The translations under genes and the position numbers were made by a program. The notes beneath the pieces were generated by a model. It made no database searches, was not told the DNA's origin, and was given only the letters and a program-made list of their open reading frames with translations. A stretch of DNA of 64,000 bases, from NCBI RefSeq assembly GCF_023516595.1, contig NZ_JAMGBG010000019.1, positions 124,001 through 188,000 on the forward strand, written 5' to 3'. Positions 1 to 8,783 of the stretch are shown in pieces; position 1 is the first letter of the stretch, and each line of letters starts with the position of its first letter. Source of the stretch: Streptomyces neyagawaensis (GTDB lineage Bacteria > Actinomycetota > Actinomycetes > Streptomycetales > Streptomycetaceae).

Positions 1-669
1 TACAGCTTCAGCCCGCGCATGGTCGCCGAGCACATCGAGCAGGCCTGGCGGACCGCGAGCCCGGAGGCCGTGCTCGCGGCTCGGGACCGGGCGGTCGACC
101 TCATGTACCGCGGGTTGTTCGGCGAGCGTACGCACAGTCCCGAACTCGCGGAGGCTGCCGCCCTGGCCCGCCGCGCCGCCGAGTCCGTGAGTACCGCGGG
201 CCGCCCGCTGGCCGCTGCCAACGCCGAACTGCCCTGGCCCGAGCCCGCGCACCTCCAGCTCTGGCGGGCGGCGACGATCCTGCGCGAGCACCGGGGGGAC
301 GGTCACCTCGCGGCCCTGCTGATCGCGGACCTCGACCCCGCCGAATCCCTCGTCTCCTTCGCGGCGATAGGCGCGGCATCGGAGGCACGCTTCGAGAGCC
401 GGGGCTGGACCCCGGCCGAATGGTCGGCCGCCCGCGACCGCCTTGCCGCACGCGGACTGGTCGACGCCGACGGTACGGCCACGGAAGCCGGCCGGAGCCT
501 GCGCCGGGAGGTCGAGCGGCACACCGACCGACTGGCCTCCGCGCCCTGGCGGTTGCTCGGCCCGGCGAACACCGCGCGACTCGCCGACCTGCTGGGTGAG
601 TTCTGGGTCGCCGCGATCGGCTCGGGGCTGCTGCCGTCGGAGACGACGCTGGGGATAGGCAAGGTGTGA
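1..669 (+). CDS. Winged-helix SCO6745/SalK-like family protein, 5' truncated
   Basis: This reading frame is open from the first base, so the start lies left of the window and only the C-terminal 222 residues are visible. The segment has an alanine-rich helical middle part and a C-terminal half that looks like a winged helix (around 'WTPAEWSAARDRLAARGLVD...GRSLRREVERHTDRL'). This resembles the MarR-like domain of the SalK/SCO6745 family common in Streptomyces. The biochemical role of that family is not established. No operon partner is visible; the next gene starts about 130 bases downstream with its own ribosome binding site. The family name rests on overall resemblance and is moderately sure. 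Confidence 0.6.
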   Translation, partial: YSFSPRMVAEHIEQAWRTASPEAVLAARDRAVDLMYRGLFGERTHSPELAEAAALARRAAESVSTAGRPLAAANAELPWPEPAHLQLWRAATILREHRGDGHLAALLIADLDPAESLVSFAAIGAASEARFESRGWTPAEWSAARDRLAARGLVDADGTATEAGRSLRREVERHTDRLASAPWRLLGPANTARLADLLGEFWVAAIGSGLLPSETTLGIGKV

Positions 670-795
670 GCCCGGAGCCGGCGCCTGCCGATCCGCCCCT
701 TACCCACGGGGGCTACGGTGTCGGCCGGAGTGGGCAGGGAACACAGGCAGGGCAACCGGACCGAAGCAACCAGCAAGGACAGTGAGGAGGGTCGC

Positions 796-1515
796 GTGGT
801 GCGTCTGAGGGGTGGGGTGGCCGTCGCCTCCCTGGTACTGGTCGCCGCCGTGAGCGGCTGTGAACCGGGCACGGAGGGTTCCGCGGGGCCGGCGGACAAC
901 CCGGGCGGGGGAGGCCCCGCTCTGGCCGCGGCGGAGTCCCTGACCGTCAAGGGCCGTGCGCCGAAGACCGGTTACGACCGGGAGGAGTTCGGCAGCCCCT
1001 GGGCCGACACCGACTCCAATGACTGCGACACCCGGGACGACATACTCCGACGCGACCTGGAGGACGTGAAGTTCCGCGACGGGGACTGCCGGGTGGCCTC
1101 CGGTGTGCTCGACCCGGACCCGTACACCGGCGAGGACGTGTCGTTCGTGCGGGGCCGCAGCCAGATCGACATAGACCACATCGTGGCCCTGTCCGACGCC
1201 TGGCAGAAGGGCGCCCAGAAGTGGGACGACAGCAAGCGCATAGCCCTGGCCAACGACCCGCTCAACCTCCTCGCGGTCGACGCGGGCACCAACCGTGGCA
1301 AGGGCGACGGCGACGCGGCCACCTGGCTCCCGCCCAACAAGGCCTACCGGTGCACGTATGTGGCCGCCCAGGTCGCCGTGAAGAAGAAGTACGAGCTGTG
1401 GGTCACCTCGGCCGAACAGTCCGCGATGAAGCGGGTGCTGAGCGCCTGCCCCGACCAGAAGCTCCCCGGCGGCGGCAACCCGACCAAGGCCCCGGCCCGC
1501 TTCCACGCGGACTGA
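796..1515 (+). CDS. Secreted lipoprotein with HNH-type nuclease domain (DUF1524-like)
   Basis: The product is about 239 residues. It begins with a short hydrophobic signal ending in a lipobox (AVSGC near residue 19), so it is predicted to be lipid-anchored outside the membrane. The body carries the DHIVAL...NLLAV...NRGKGD pattern of the GmrSD/DUF1524 branch of HNH endonucleases, where the DH pair and the later Asn/Arg are metal and catalytic residues. Secreted members are usually regarded as extracellular nucleases; that role is inferred. The GTG at 796 follows GAGGAGG at 784-790; a second GTG at 799 is equally possible. The gene stands alone and converges on the lipoprotein gene to its right. 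Confidence 0.8.
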   Translation: MVRLRGGVAVASLVLVAAVSGCEPGTEGSAGPADNPGGGGPALAAAESLTVKGRAPKTGYDREEFGSPWADTDSNDCDTRDDILRRDLEDVKFRDGDCRVASGVLDPDPYTGEDVSFVRGRSQIDIDHIVALSDAWQKGAQKWDDSKRIALANDPLNLLAVDAGTNRGKGDGDAATWLPPNKAYRCTYVAAQVAVKKKYELWVTSAEQSAMKRVLSACPDQKLPGGGNPTKAPARFHAD

Positions 1516-1685
1516 GGCCCTGAGGGATCGCTGTACCGAGCGCCGGAGAAGGCCGTCGACCCAGGGCGTCCAGGTCGTCCAGGTCGTCCAGGGCGTGCAC
1601 CGTGGCGTGCTGAGCGCGGGGCGGCTCGGACGCCGTGGGGCTCGCGCGCGCGGCGGGGGCTTGTGCGGTGTGCCTGTCTCCCGCG

Positions 1686-1727
1686 CCCCGGGGCTCGTGC
1701 GGGTCGTGCCCGATGCGAGCCCCGGGG
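1686..1727. terminator. Convergent hairpin terminator
   Basis: A perfect 12-bp inverted repeat (arms 1686-1697 and 1716-1727, CCCCGGGGCTCG) lies between the stop codons of two convergent genes. There is no T-tract, which is common in Streptomyces. It probably serves both transcripts. Just before it, at about 1567-1598, a 9-base motif (gtccaggtc) repeats about three times. Confidence 0.6.
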
Positions 1728-1734
1728 TGTTGGC

Positions 1735-2469
1735 TCAGCTCAAGTCCTTGTCCAGGTCGATGACCTTGCCCTTGGGGGCGTCGGCCGGGACCGGCTTGTT
1801 GTAGTCGGTGAAGCTCATGTCGCCCGGCTCCTTGGCGGACTTGCTCACGACCCGCAGGAGGTACGGCTTGCCCTTGGTGGCGACGGACAGGGTGTACCGG
1901 TCCTTGCCGTCCTTCTCGTGGAGGAGGATCGCGGGGGTGCCGTCGACCGTGGTGGTCTTGCCGCGCTCGGCGTCGGAGTTGGTGTCCTCGAAGTCGGCGA
2001 GCACGGTGTCCAGGTCGCAGAAGCTGGCCATCTCCTTGGAGTCCTCGGCGGTCGCGGACGTCTTGGTCCACTTGCCGGCCAGCATCTCCACGATCATGTC
2101 GGTCTCCTCCTTGGAGGAACCGCCGCCCTGGGCGCGCAGGAACGCCTCGTCGTACTTCATGTAGATCGTGTCGCCGGTCTTGATCAGGTCGGCCTTGCCG
2201 TCCTTCATGCCGATCGTGCCGGCGCAGTCGCCCTTCTTGTTGAGGGCCATGTCGAGGTTGATCGTGCCGCCGGCGCTGTCGTCCTGGATCTCGCCCTTCA
2301 TCCGGAGCGAGTCGGCGTCGGAGGTGGCCTTCACGGCCTTGTCGGCGATCTCGCCGCCGCTCAGGCCGGAGAACGGCTCGTTCGACTTGTCCTCGCCGGG
2401 CAGGCAGCCGGTGAGCGAGAAGGTGGCCGCTGCGGCGATGCAGAGAGCGGCGAGTGCGGTGCGACGCAT
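1735..2469 (-). CDS. Putative lipoprotein, LppX/LolA-like fold
   Basis: This is a 244-residue lipoprotein with an N-terminal signal and lipobox (LTGC at about residues 17-20). The mature part has the pattern of actinobacterial LppX/LprG or LolA-like proteins: a repeated K-x-x-D-x-I-Y-M-K strand, a 'GKW-TK' segment in the middle and a C-terminal 'GKPYLLRV' strand. Such proteins are usually outer-face lipid- or cargo-binding lipoproteins, but the ligand here is unknown. Two Cys (near 'GDCAG' and 'SFCDL') could form a disulfide. The start chosen is the ATG before the signal. No partner gene is adjacent. Confidence 0.7.
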   Translation of the reverse strand: MRRTALAALCIAAAATFSLTGCLPGEDKSNEPFSGLSGGEIADKAVKATSDADSLRMKGEIQDDSAGGTINLDMALNKKGDCAGTIGMKDGKADLIKTGDTIYMKYDEAFLRAQGGGSSKEETDMIVEMLAGKWTKTSATAEDSKEMASFCDLDTVLADFEDTNSDAERGKTTTVDGTPAILLHEKDGKDRYTLSVATKGKPYLLRVVSKSAKEPGDMSFTDYNKPVPADAPKGKVIDLDKDLS

Positions 2470-2613
2470 GGGAGGTCCCCCTGGGATGTGATGGGTGAGC
2501 GGTGCCGCCGCCGCACGCGGGCACGGGTGTGCGTGCGGCGGCGGACGTGAGCGGTGAGCGGTGATCTCGGATCGACGGGCGGTGACCACCCGCCCGACGG
2601 GCGGAGGTGTCTG

Positions 2614-2997
2614 TCAGTAGGCGCGGGTGGCGAGTTGCTCGCCCGCCGCGCCGTAAACCGTGACGTGGCCCCGCTCGTCGTGCTTCCAGTCGGCGAAGGC
2701 GGCGGCGATCAGCCGGGCGGGGCGGGTGCCGCCGCCCGGTGGGCCGCCGGTGAGGTCCGTGAGAACGTCGGCGGAGTCGGTCCCGCCCGCGGGTGGCGCG
2801 GGTCTGTGCACGTCGGTGACATGCGAGACGGCGACTCTCTCGGCGGAGGTGCCGTGAGTGTTCACAAAGGTCTTGAAGCGGTCGGCGGATCCGGTGCCGT
2901 AGGAGGCACTGTCACCGCTCCCGGCGTTCGCCGAGACCACTCCGATGACGAGGAGACCGACCGCCGCATGCAGTGCGAGCTGCGCTTTCATGCCCAT
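2614..2997 (-). CDS. Small secreted protein of unknown function
   Basis: The 127-residue product has an N-terminal hydrophobic segment (QLALHAAVGLLVIGVVSANAG) that looks like a Sec signal peptide. The mature region is short, rich in Gly, Asp and Pro, with no motif I recognise. The ATG at 2997 is preferred because GGAGAGGAGG sits seven bases upstream; an ATG at 2991 is the alternative. The gene lies upstream of the lipoprotein gene on the same strand, about 145 bases away, and may or may not be co-transcribed. Function unknown. Confidence 0.6.
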   Translation of the reverse strand: MGMKAQLALHAAVGLLVIGVVSANAGSGDSASYGTGSADRFKTFVNTHGTSAERVAVSHVTDVHRPAPPAGGTDSADVLTDLTGGPPGGGTRPARLIAAAFADWKHDERGHVTVYGAAGEQLATRAY

Positions 2998-3093
2998 GGT
3001 CGTGCCTCCTCTCCTGGTGGGTGACCGCACGACGAGGTGTGACCACCCGAGGCGGGCGGTCCGTCGTTCGATGGGTTAATCACAGCAGAGCTT

Positions 3094-3117
3094 GTGAACC
3101 GAGTCAACACGGTTCAC
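3094..3117. promoter_or_regulatory. Inverted repeat, candidate operator
   Basis: Perfect 8-bp arms GTGAACCG and CGGTTCAC are separated by 8 bases. The site lies in the divergent space between the small secreted protein (minus) and the methylase gene (plus). The shape fits a dimeric repressor such as a GntR or TetR protein. The spacing is too wide for a Rex site. The regulator is unknown. Confidence 0.4.
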
Positions 3118-3208
3118 GATAACGAGTGCGTACACGGCGTGAAGCGGTAGATCTTGCGTGCGTCGGTATGCTCAACGCCACACACCAGGTACGAGGGGAG
3201 CCGGGCGC

Positions 3209-5236
3209 GTGCAGGACAACGGGACAGAGGTCACCGCCGCGGAGATCGCGCGGCTCGCCGGCGTCGGCCGCGCCGCCGTCAGCAACTGGCGCCGCCGCCA
3301 TGCCGACTTCCCCAGGCCGGTCGGCGGCACCGAGACCAGCCCGTCCTTCGCGCTGACCGACGTCGAGGAGTGGCTGCGCAAGCAGGGCAAGCTCGCCGAG
3401 GTCCCGCTCAAGGAGCGGGTCTGGCAGCAGGTCACCGGCCACCCCGACGGCCCCGTCACGGCACTGGTGCACGCCGGCTGCGCCCTGCTGTACCTCCACG
3501 ACCGGCCCCTGGCCTGGCTGGAGTCGAGCGCCACGGGCGACGACGAACAGCTGGCCGGAGTTCTGGCCGACCACCTCGCGCAGCTTCTCGGCCCGCGTTT
3601 CGGCCCGGCCGGTGAGCCCGCCGTGCATGCACCCACGGCCGCCGAGCTGCGGCCCTCGATCCCGCTGCTGCGGGGCGCCACGGAGCTCGCGGCGGACCTG
3701 GGCGCGCGGCAGACCTTCGAGTTCCTGCTGGCCCGCCATCTCGACGCCAACCCCCGCCAGTACACGCTCACTCCGGGCGAGCTGGCCGAGCTGATGGCCG
3801 AACTCGCCGGGCCCGCCCGCACCGTGTTCGACCCGGCCTGCGGCACCGGCGCCCTCCTGCGCGCCGTCGCACCCCGCCCCGGCCAGGAGCTCCACGGCCA
3901 GGACAGCGCCCCGGAACTGGCCGCCCTCACCGCGCTGCGGCTCGCCCTGCGCACCAAGAGCGCCATCCGCACCGCCGCCGGGGACAGCCTCCGTGCGGAC
4001 GCCCACGCACACCTCAGGGCCGAGGCGGTGCTCTGCCACCCGCCGTTCAACGAGCGCAACTGGGGCCACGACGAACTCGCCTACGACCCGCGTTGGGAGT
4101 ACGGCTTCCCGGCCCGCACCGAATCCGAACTCGCCTGGGTGCAGCACGCGCTGGCCCGGCTGGAGGACGGCGGCACCGCCGTCCTGCTGATGCCGCCGGC
4201 CGTCGCGAGCCGCCGCTCCGGGCGCCGTATCCGCGCCGACCTGCTGCGCCGCGGCGCTCTGCGCGCCGTGATCGCCCTGCCGGTCGGCGCGGCACCCCCG
4301 TACAACATCGGGCTGCACCTGTGGGTGCTGCGTCGGCCGGGCAGGACGCCGGCGTCGCCGGAGCTGCTGCTCGTGGACACCGGGCGGCTCGGCGCCGAGG
4401 GGCGGGGCGGGGTCGACTGGGCGGCCGTGACAGCCGCCGTGCTGGAGGCGTGGAAGCCGTTCGACCGCACCGGCGAGGCCGTGGAACGCCCCGGGCTGAG
4501 CCGTTCGATGCCGGTCATCGAACTGCTCGACGACGACGTGGACCTGGCCCCCGCCCGGCATCTGCCGCCACCGGCCGCGGGCGGCTCGGCCGCGGAACTC
4601 GGCACCGTACGCGAACGCCTCGGCGAGACCCTGCGGTTGACCGCCGATCTCACGCCCCCGCTCGCGGACGAGACGCAGCCGCCGCGCTGGCCGCTCACCA
4701 CCGTGGGGGAACTCGCGCGCGGCGGGGCCCTGTTGCTGCGCACCGGCGGGAACGGCCCGCACGCGCGTGTGCTGACCGACCACGATGTCCTGGCGGGCAC
4801 GGCACCGTCGGGGACCCTCACCGAGACCGGGGAGGAGCCGGTGCTGGTGGAGCGGGGCGACATCGTCGTCCCCGTCCTCGGCGGCGGCGGGATCGCCCGC
4901 GTCGTCGACGAGGACACCGCCGGAGCCGCCCTGGGCCGCAACCTCACGCTCCTGCGCCCCGACCCGGCGGCGCTCGACGCGTGGTTCGTCGCCGGGTTCC
5001 TGCGCGGCACCGCCAATAGCCGCCAGGCCAGCAGTTACGCCTCGACCGCCAGCCGCCTCGACGTACGCCGCCTCCAACTGCCCCGGCTGCCCCTGGAGCA
5101 GCAGCGCCGCTACGGTGAGCGGTTCCGGGCACTCGCCGCCTTCGAGGACGCGCTCCGCGAGGCGGGCCGCCTGGGCACCCGGCTCGTGCGCGGTATGTAC
5201 GACGGACTGACGGACGGAACGGTCTCCCCGGACTGA
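3209..5236 (+). CDS. HTH / N6-adenine methylase-like / HsdS-like fusion protein
   Basis: The product is 675 residues. Residues about 9-30 form a helix-turn-helix. The centre is an HsdM-type N6-adenine methylase domain with SAM motif I FDPACGTG at residues 207-214. The C-terminal third ('WPLTTVGELARGG...ASTASRLDVRRLQLPRLPLEQQ') resembles an HsdS target-recognition half-domain. Catalytic motif IV, normally NPPF/DPPY, reads HPPF with His at residue 277, so methylation may be altered or lost. No restriction subunit is nearby, so it acts alone or as a DNA-binding regulator. Start: GTG after GGGGAG; a longer reading frame upstream lacks a ribosome binding site. This is a conserved Streptomyces gene, not obviously mobile. 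Confidence 0.75.
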   Translation: MQDNGTEVTAAEIARLAGVGRAAVSNWRRRHADFPRPVGGTETSPSFALTDVEEWLRKQGKLAEVPLKERVWQQVTGHPDGPVTALVHAGCALLYLHDRPLAWLESSATGDDEQLAGVLADHLAQLLGPRFGPAGEPAVHAPTAAELRPSIPLLRGATELAADLGARQTFEFLLARHLDANPRQYTLTPGELAELMAELAGPARTVFDPACGTGALLRAVAPRPGQELHGQDSAPELAALTALRLALRTKSAIRTAAGDSLRADAHAHLRAEAVLCHPPFNERNWGHDELAYDPRWEYGFPARTESELAWVQHALARLEDGGTAVLLMPPAVASRRSGRRIRADLLRRGALRAVIALPVGAAPPYNIGLHLWVLRRPGRTPASPELLLVDTGRLGAEGRGGVDWAAVTAAVLEAWKPFDRTGEAVERPGLSRSMPVIELLDDDVDLAPARHLPPPAAGGSAAELGTVRERLGETLRLTADLTPPLADETQPPRWPLTTVGELARGGALLLRTGGNGPHARVLTDHDVLAGTAPSGTLTETGEEPVLVERGDIVVPVLGGGGIARVVDEDTAGAALGRNLTLLRPDPAALDAWFVAGFLRGTANSRQASSYASTASRLDVRRLQLPRLPLEQQRRYGERFRALAAFEDALREAGRLGTRLVRGMYDGLTDGTVSPD

Positions 5237-5376
5237 AAAAGACGAACTGCCCTTACGATCAGGTGGGTCCGTCGAACGATCGTGTGGATCCGCCGGGACG
5301 ACCGACACGGTTCCACCGGACGGAACCACTCCGCTCCGGGTGGCGTGACCAGGACTGCAACGGTTGTCCACAACCC

Positions 5377-5405
5377 TGGACCGCTTGTCGTGGTCGACCT
5401 ATACG
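5377..5405 (+). promoter_or_regulatory. Candidate vegetative promoter for the membrane protein/kinase operon
   Basis: TGGACC (5377-5382) and TATACG (5400-5405) are separated by 17 bases, close to the HrdB consensus, and lie about 50 bases before the ATG at 5454. A DnaA-box-like TTGTCCACA lies just upstream at 5364-5372. Predicted by eye only. Confidence 0.45.
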
Positions 5406-5453
5406 CTCGGAACGACATCGCGGTCCACTTCCACCAGGCCTTCAGGAGCAGCC

Positions 5454-6071
5454 ATGCACGGCCACGGCTACGCGCCGCAACAGCCCCCCGGCCCCTCGCA
5501 GGGGGCGCCGGTCACGCTGCGTGTGATCTTCGTGGTGGTCACCGTCATGAGCTGCGGCCTCCTCGGCTGGGCCAGCCTGCTGCGACTGGCCACCGTCACC
5601 CGCAAACCGCGCGACTGGTTCCTGTTCGCCCTGTCGGTCGTGCACATCGTCGCGACGCTGTACATCATCGGCAGCGACCCGGGCAAGGAGGAGTTCACCA
5701 CCTGGCGCGGTGACGTCGGCATGTCGATGCTGTTCGGCGGACTCGCGGCCACCGTCGCGTACTACCTGTACGCGGACATACGCCACTTCAGCCCGGCTCG
5801 CACGGCCCCGCCCTCGGCGTACGCCCGGACCACGGTCTACTCCCAGCAGACGGGCTACAGCTACCCGCCGGTGCAGGTCCCGCAGCCGCAGCCCTACACC
5901 CCGGCCCCGCAGCCGCCCGTCCAGTCGCAGTCGACGCCGATCCCGGGTCCCCCCGTCCAGCCGGGGCCCGCGCCGGATCAGCAGCGCCCCGGCCCGGCCC
6001 GCATCGACCAGGTGCGCGCCGAACTCGACGAGCTCAGTGACTATCTCCGCAGAAACGAAGGAGACCGGTGA
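5454..6071 (+). CDS. Membrane protein with Pro/Gln-rich cytoplasmic tail
   Basis: The 205-residue product has about three transmembrane segments (residues about 19-43, 55-75 and 88-106). A long Pro/Gln/Ser-rich tail follows, and the end (RIDQVRAELDELSDYLRRNEGDR) is probably helical or coiled. The ATG follows AGGAG at a normal distance; an upstream in-frame ATG lacks a ribosome binding site. The stop overlaps the GTG of the kinase gene (GTGA), so the two are translationally coupled, and the protein may anchor or be a substrate of that kinase. No enzymatic motif is seen. Confidence 0.75.
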   Translation: MHGHGYAPQQPPGPSQGAPVTLRVIFVVVTVMSCGLLGWASLLRLATVTRKPRDWFLFALSVVHIVATLYIIGSDPGKEEFTTWRGDVGMSMLFGGLAATVAYYLYADIRHFSPARTAPPSAYARTTVYSQQTGYSYPPVQVPQPQPYTPAPQPPVQSQSTPIPGPPVQPGPAPDQQRPGPARIDQVRAELDELSDYLRRNEGDR

Positions 6072-7603
6072 CCCAGGGGACCGGACGCCTGATCACCGGC
6101 CGCTACGAACTGTCCACCCTCATCGGGCAGGGCGGCATGGGCCAGGTGTGGACGGCGTACGACCAGCGCCTCGACCGGCGGGTGGCGGTCAAGCTGCTGC
6201 GCCCGGACAAGGTCGCCGGCCAGGAGGCCGACGAGCTGCGCCGCCGCTTCGTGCGCGAGTGCCGGGTCACGGCCCAGGTCGACCACCCCGGCCTGGTCAC
6301 CGTGCACGACGCGGGCAGTGAGGGCGAGGAGCTGTTCCTCGTCATGCAGTACGTCGACGGGGCCGACCTCTCCGACCACCTCGCCGAGCACGACCCCTAC
6401 CCGTGGCAGTGGACGGTCGCGGTCGCCGCCCAGCTGTGCGCGGTGCTGTCCGCCGTGCACGCGGTGCCGATCATCCACCGCGACCTCAAGCCGCGGAACG
6501 TGATGGTCAAGCAGGACGGCACGGTCACCGTTCTCGACCTCGGTGTCGCCTCCGTGATGGACACCGACACCACCCGCCTCACCCATACCGGCTCGCCCAT
6601 CGGCAGCCCCGCCTACATGGCCCCCGAGCAGGCCATGGGCGGCGCGGTCGGCCCGTACACCGACCTGTACGCCCTCGGTGTGCTGATGCACGAACTGCTC
6701 AGCGGGAACGTGCCGTTCACGGGCTCCACGGCCCTCGGCGTCCTCCACCGCCATCTGTACGAGCCGCCCGTCCCCGTCCGCCGGATCCGCCCCGAGGTCC
6801 CCGAGGCCCTGGAGACGCTGGTGCTGCGGCTGCTCTCCAAGGATCCGCAGCACCGCCCGTCCTCCGCGCAGGAGACCTACGAGCAGCTCCTGCCGCTCCT
6901 CCCGGCGCGCGGCATGCCCACGGGCTCGCCGCTCGACCCCACCCGCCCCTTCCTGCGCCCGCACGCCCCCTGGCCGGACCGCGCCCGGATCCCCGCGCCG
7001 CAGCCCTCCGCCGCCCCGGCCGAGGCCCCTCCGGTCGACAAGCCCGATGTCGCGGGCGCCGTCGACGAGGTCAAGCGGCTCCTCGGCGAGGGCCGTATCA
7101 CCCAGGCTGTCGACATCCTCGGCGCGATCCTCCCGGCCGCCGCCGCCCAGCACGGCGAGCACTCACCCGTCGTGCGCACCCTGCGCAAGCAGTACGCGGC
7201 CACGCTCATGGACGACGGCCAGTACCGCCGCGCCCTGCCCGAGCTGCGCCGCCTCGCCGACGAACGCGCCGCCGAGGCGGGCCAGGCCGACCCGCAGTCC
7301 CTGCGTTTCCGCTACGACTCCGCCCAGTGCCTCGAACAGCTCGGCGAACCCGCCGCGGCCCTCGCGGAGTACCGCTCGCTGCTGCCGTACTTCGAGAACC
7401 AGTACGTGGGCGGCGACCCCGAGCTGGCCCTCGACGTCCGCCGCCGCATAGGCCACCTGCTCCTCGCCCTCGGCGACCGGGGCGCCGCCCACGAGACCCT
7501 GGGCCGCCTCCTGCTCGACGTGGAGCGCCTGCGGGGCCCCGGCCACCCCCTGGCCGGCGAGGTCCGGCGGACCCTGCAGTGGCTGGGGCAGGTGCGCGGC
7601 TGA
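6068..7603 (+). CDS. PknB-type Ser/Thr protein kinase with C-terminal TPR region
   Basis: The product is 511 residues. The N-terminal 270 form a Hanks-type kinase: glycine loop GQGGMGQV, VAVKLL lysine, catalytic HRDLKPRN and an APE motif (MAPEQ). The magnesium-binding DFG is DLG here (VLDLGVAS), a tolerated variant. A Pro-rich linker (about 290-325) leads to a C-terminal region of tetratricopeptide-like helices ('GRITQAVDILG', 'GQYRRALPELRRLADE', 'GEPAAALAEYRSLLP'). There is no transmembrane helix and no PASTA domain, so it is cytoplasmic and probably uses the upstream membrane protein as its anchor. The GTG start overlaps the upstream stop. Confidence 0.9.
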   Translation: MTQGTGRLITGRYELSTLIGQGGMGQVWTAYDQRLDRRVAVKLLRPDKVAGQEADELRRRFVRECRVTAQVDHPGLVTVHDAGSEGEELFLVMQYVDGADLSDHLAEHDPYPWQWTVAVAAQLCAVLSAVHAVPIIHRDLKPRNVMVKQDGTVTVLDLGVASVMDTDTTRLTHTGSPIGSPAYMAPEQAMGGAVGPYTDLYALGVLMHELLSGNVPFTGSTALGVLHRHLYEPPVPVRRIRPEVPEALETLVLRLLSKDPQHRPSSAQETYEQLLPLLPARGMPTGSPLDPTRPFLRPHAPWPDRARIPAPQPSAAPAEAPPVDKPDVAGAVDEVKRLLGEGRITQAVDILGAILPAAAAQHGEHSPVVRTLRKQYAATLMDDGQYRRALPELRRLADERAAEAGQADPQSLRFRYDSAQCLEQLGEPAAALAEYRSLLPYFENQYVGGDPELALDVRRRIGHLLLALGDRGAAHETLGRLLLDVERLRGPGHPLAGEVRRTLQWLGQVRG

Positions 7604-7736
7604 CACCCCCCGGCAGGCGTATGTTTTGCGCCGCCTTGGCCGAAGTTTGCCGCACCGCAGAGGCGGTGTTTCCCGAACGCGGAGCCGACACCGCTTAGCT
7701 GTGCACACACAGATCGATCAAGGGGTGGGACCAAGC

Positions 7737-8603
7737 ATGTCCGACGAGACGACCAGCCGCAGACGGTCCGGGAAGCCGAGCCACCGGCAGTCCCACAAGC
7801 GCCGATACATCGCCTGGACCGCGGTCGGCGCCGCCGTGCTCGCCGGGGCCGGCGTCGCCGCGCAGAACTCCCTCGCCACGACCACCGCCTGGCCGTCCGC
7901 GAAGGTCTACACGGGCCGCGCCTTCGACACCTGCACGGCACCGTCCCTGTCCGCGATGAAGGCATGGAACACCGGCTTCTACGGCGCGGCGGCCGTCTAC
8001 ATCGGCGGCAAGAACCGCGGCTGCGCCCAGCCCAACCTCACCGCGTCCTGGGTGAAGTCGGTCAACACCCTCGGCTGGAAACTCGTCCCCCTCTACGTGG
8101 GCGCCCAGCCGCCCTGCCAGAGCGGCTCCAGCCCCGAGGTGATCACCGCGTCGACCGCCGCCTCCCAGGGCGCCGCCGACGGAGCCGACGCCGTGGCCAA
8201 GGCCGCCGCCCTCGGCATGAAGCCCGGCAGCGCGCTCTACCTCGACATGGAGGCGTACGACATCACGAACACCGCGTGCAACGACGCCGTCCTCACCTAC
8301 GTCCGGGCCTGGCACAAGGCGCTCGCCGCCAAGCAGTACCGCTCCGGCTTCTACGGCTTCAGCAGCTCCAGCGCCAAGGCGATCGCCACCGCCACCGACC
8401 GCACCAACCTGCCGGGCAACCTCTGGTACGCCAAGTGGGACAAGGTCAACACGACGACCAGCGACTGGCCGTACGCCTCGACGCTGTACACCGGGCACCA
8501 CCGCGCCCATCAGTACATGGTCAACAGCAAGGAGAGCCGCGGCGGCCACACGATCACCGTGGACCGTGACGCGTGGGACGCACCGGTGGCGATCGTCGGA
8601 TGA
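7737..8603 (+). CDS. DUF1906 glycoside-hydrolase-like secreted protein
   Basis: The 288-residue product has a basic N-terminus and a single hydrophobic helix (residues about 25-44, YIAWTAVGAAVLAGAGVAA) acting as signal or anchor. The following domain fits DUF1906 (Rv2525c-like TIM barrel): 'YTGRAFDTCTAPSLSAMKAW', 'KLVPLYVG', 'LYLDMEAYD' with acidic residues where hydrolase barrels have catalytic acids, and a final 'HQY...DRDAW'. Such proteins are thought to act on cell-envelope glycans, but activity is unproven. The ATG after a purine-rich tract was chosen. Confidence 0.8.
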   Translation: MSDETTSRRRSGKPSHRQSHKRRYIAWTAVGAAVLAGAGVAAQNSLATTTAWPSAKVYTGRAFDTCTAPSLSAMKAWNTGFYGAAAVYIGGKNRGCAQPNLTASWVKSVNTLGWKLVPLYVGAQPPCQSGSSPEVITASTAASQGAADGADAVAKAAALGMKPGSALYLDMEAYDITNTACNDAVLTYVRAWHKALAAKQYRSGFYGFSSSSAKAIATATDRTNLPGNLWYAKWDKVNTTTSDWPYASTLYTGHHRAHQYMVNSKESRGGHTITVDRDAWDAPVAIVG

Positions 8604-8626
8604 CCGGACGGTGAGCGGCGTCCGGT
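8603..8626 (+). terminator. Weak hairpin after the DUF1906 gene
   Basis: Arms ACCGGACG and CGTCCGGT (8 bp) with an 8-base loop start at the last base of the DUF1906 stop codon. There is no T-tract. Confidence 0.35.
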
Positions 8627-8783
8627 GTGCGGTGGGGGCCAGTGGGGGCGGTCTCGCGGTGCGGCGGTGCCGGAAGTCGGTGTGAATCGTTGGTCGAATG
8701 GCTGGCCGAGAGCAGGGCCACTGCCTACCATCGATCACCGCAAGACCTTGTGCACCGCCGCACAATCTCCTCGGGAGGCCAAC

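Noticed and set aside
3104-5371. A 755-codon minus-strand open frame opposite the methylase
   Set aside because: The plus-strand protein has SAM and HTH motifs and good codon bias. The antisense frame has none.
5364-5372. DnaA box (TTGTCCACA), with TGTGGAT motifs near 9540-9560
   Set aside because: These are isolated sites without the box cluster, dnaA or dnaN expected at oriC. They are at most minor DnaA-binding sites.
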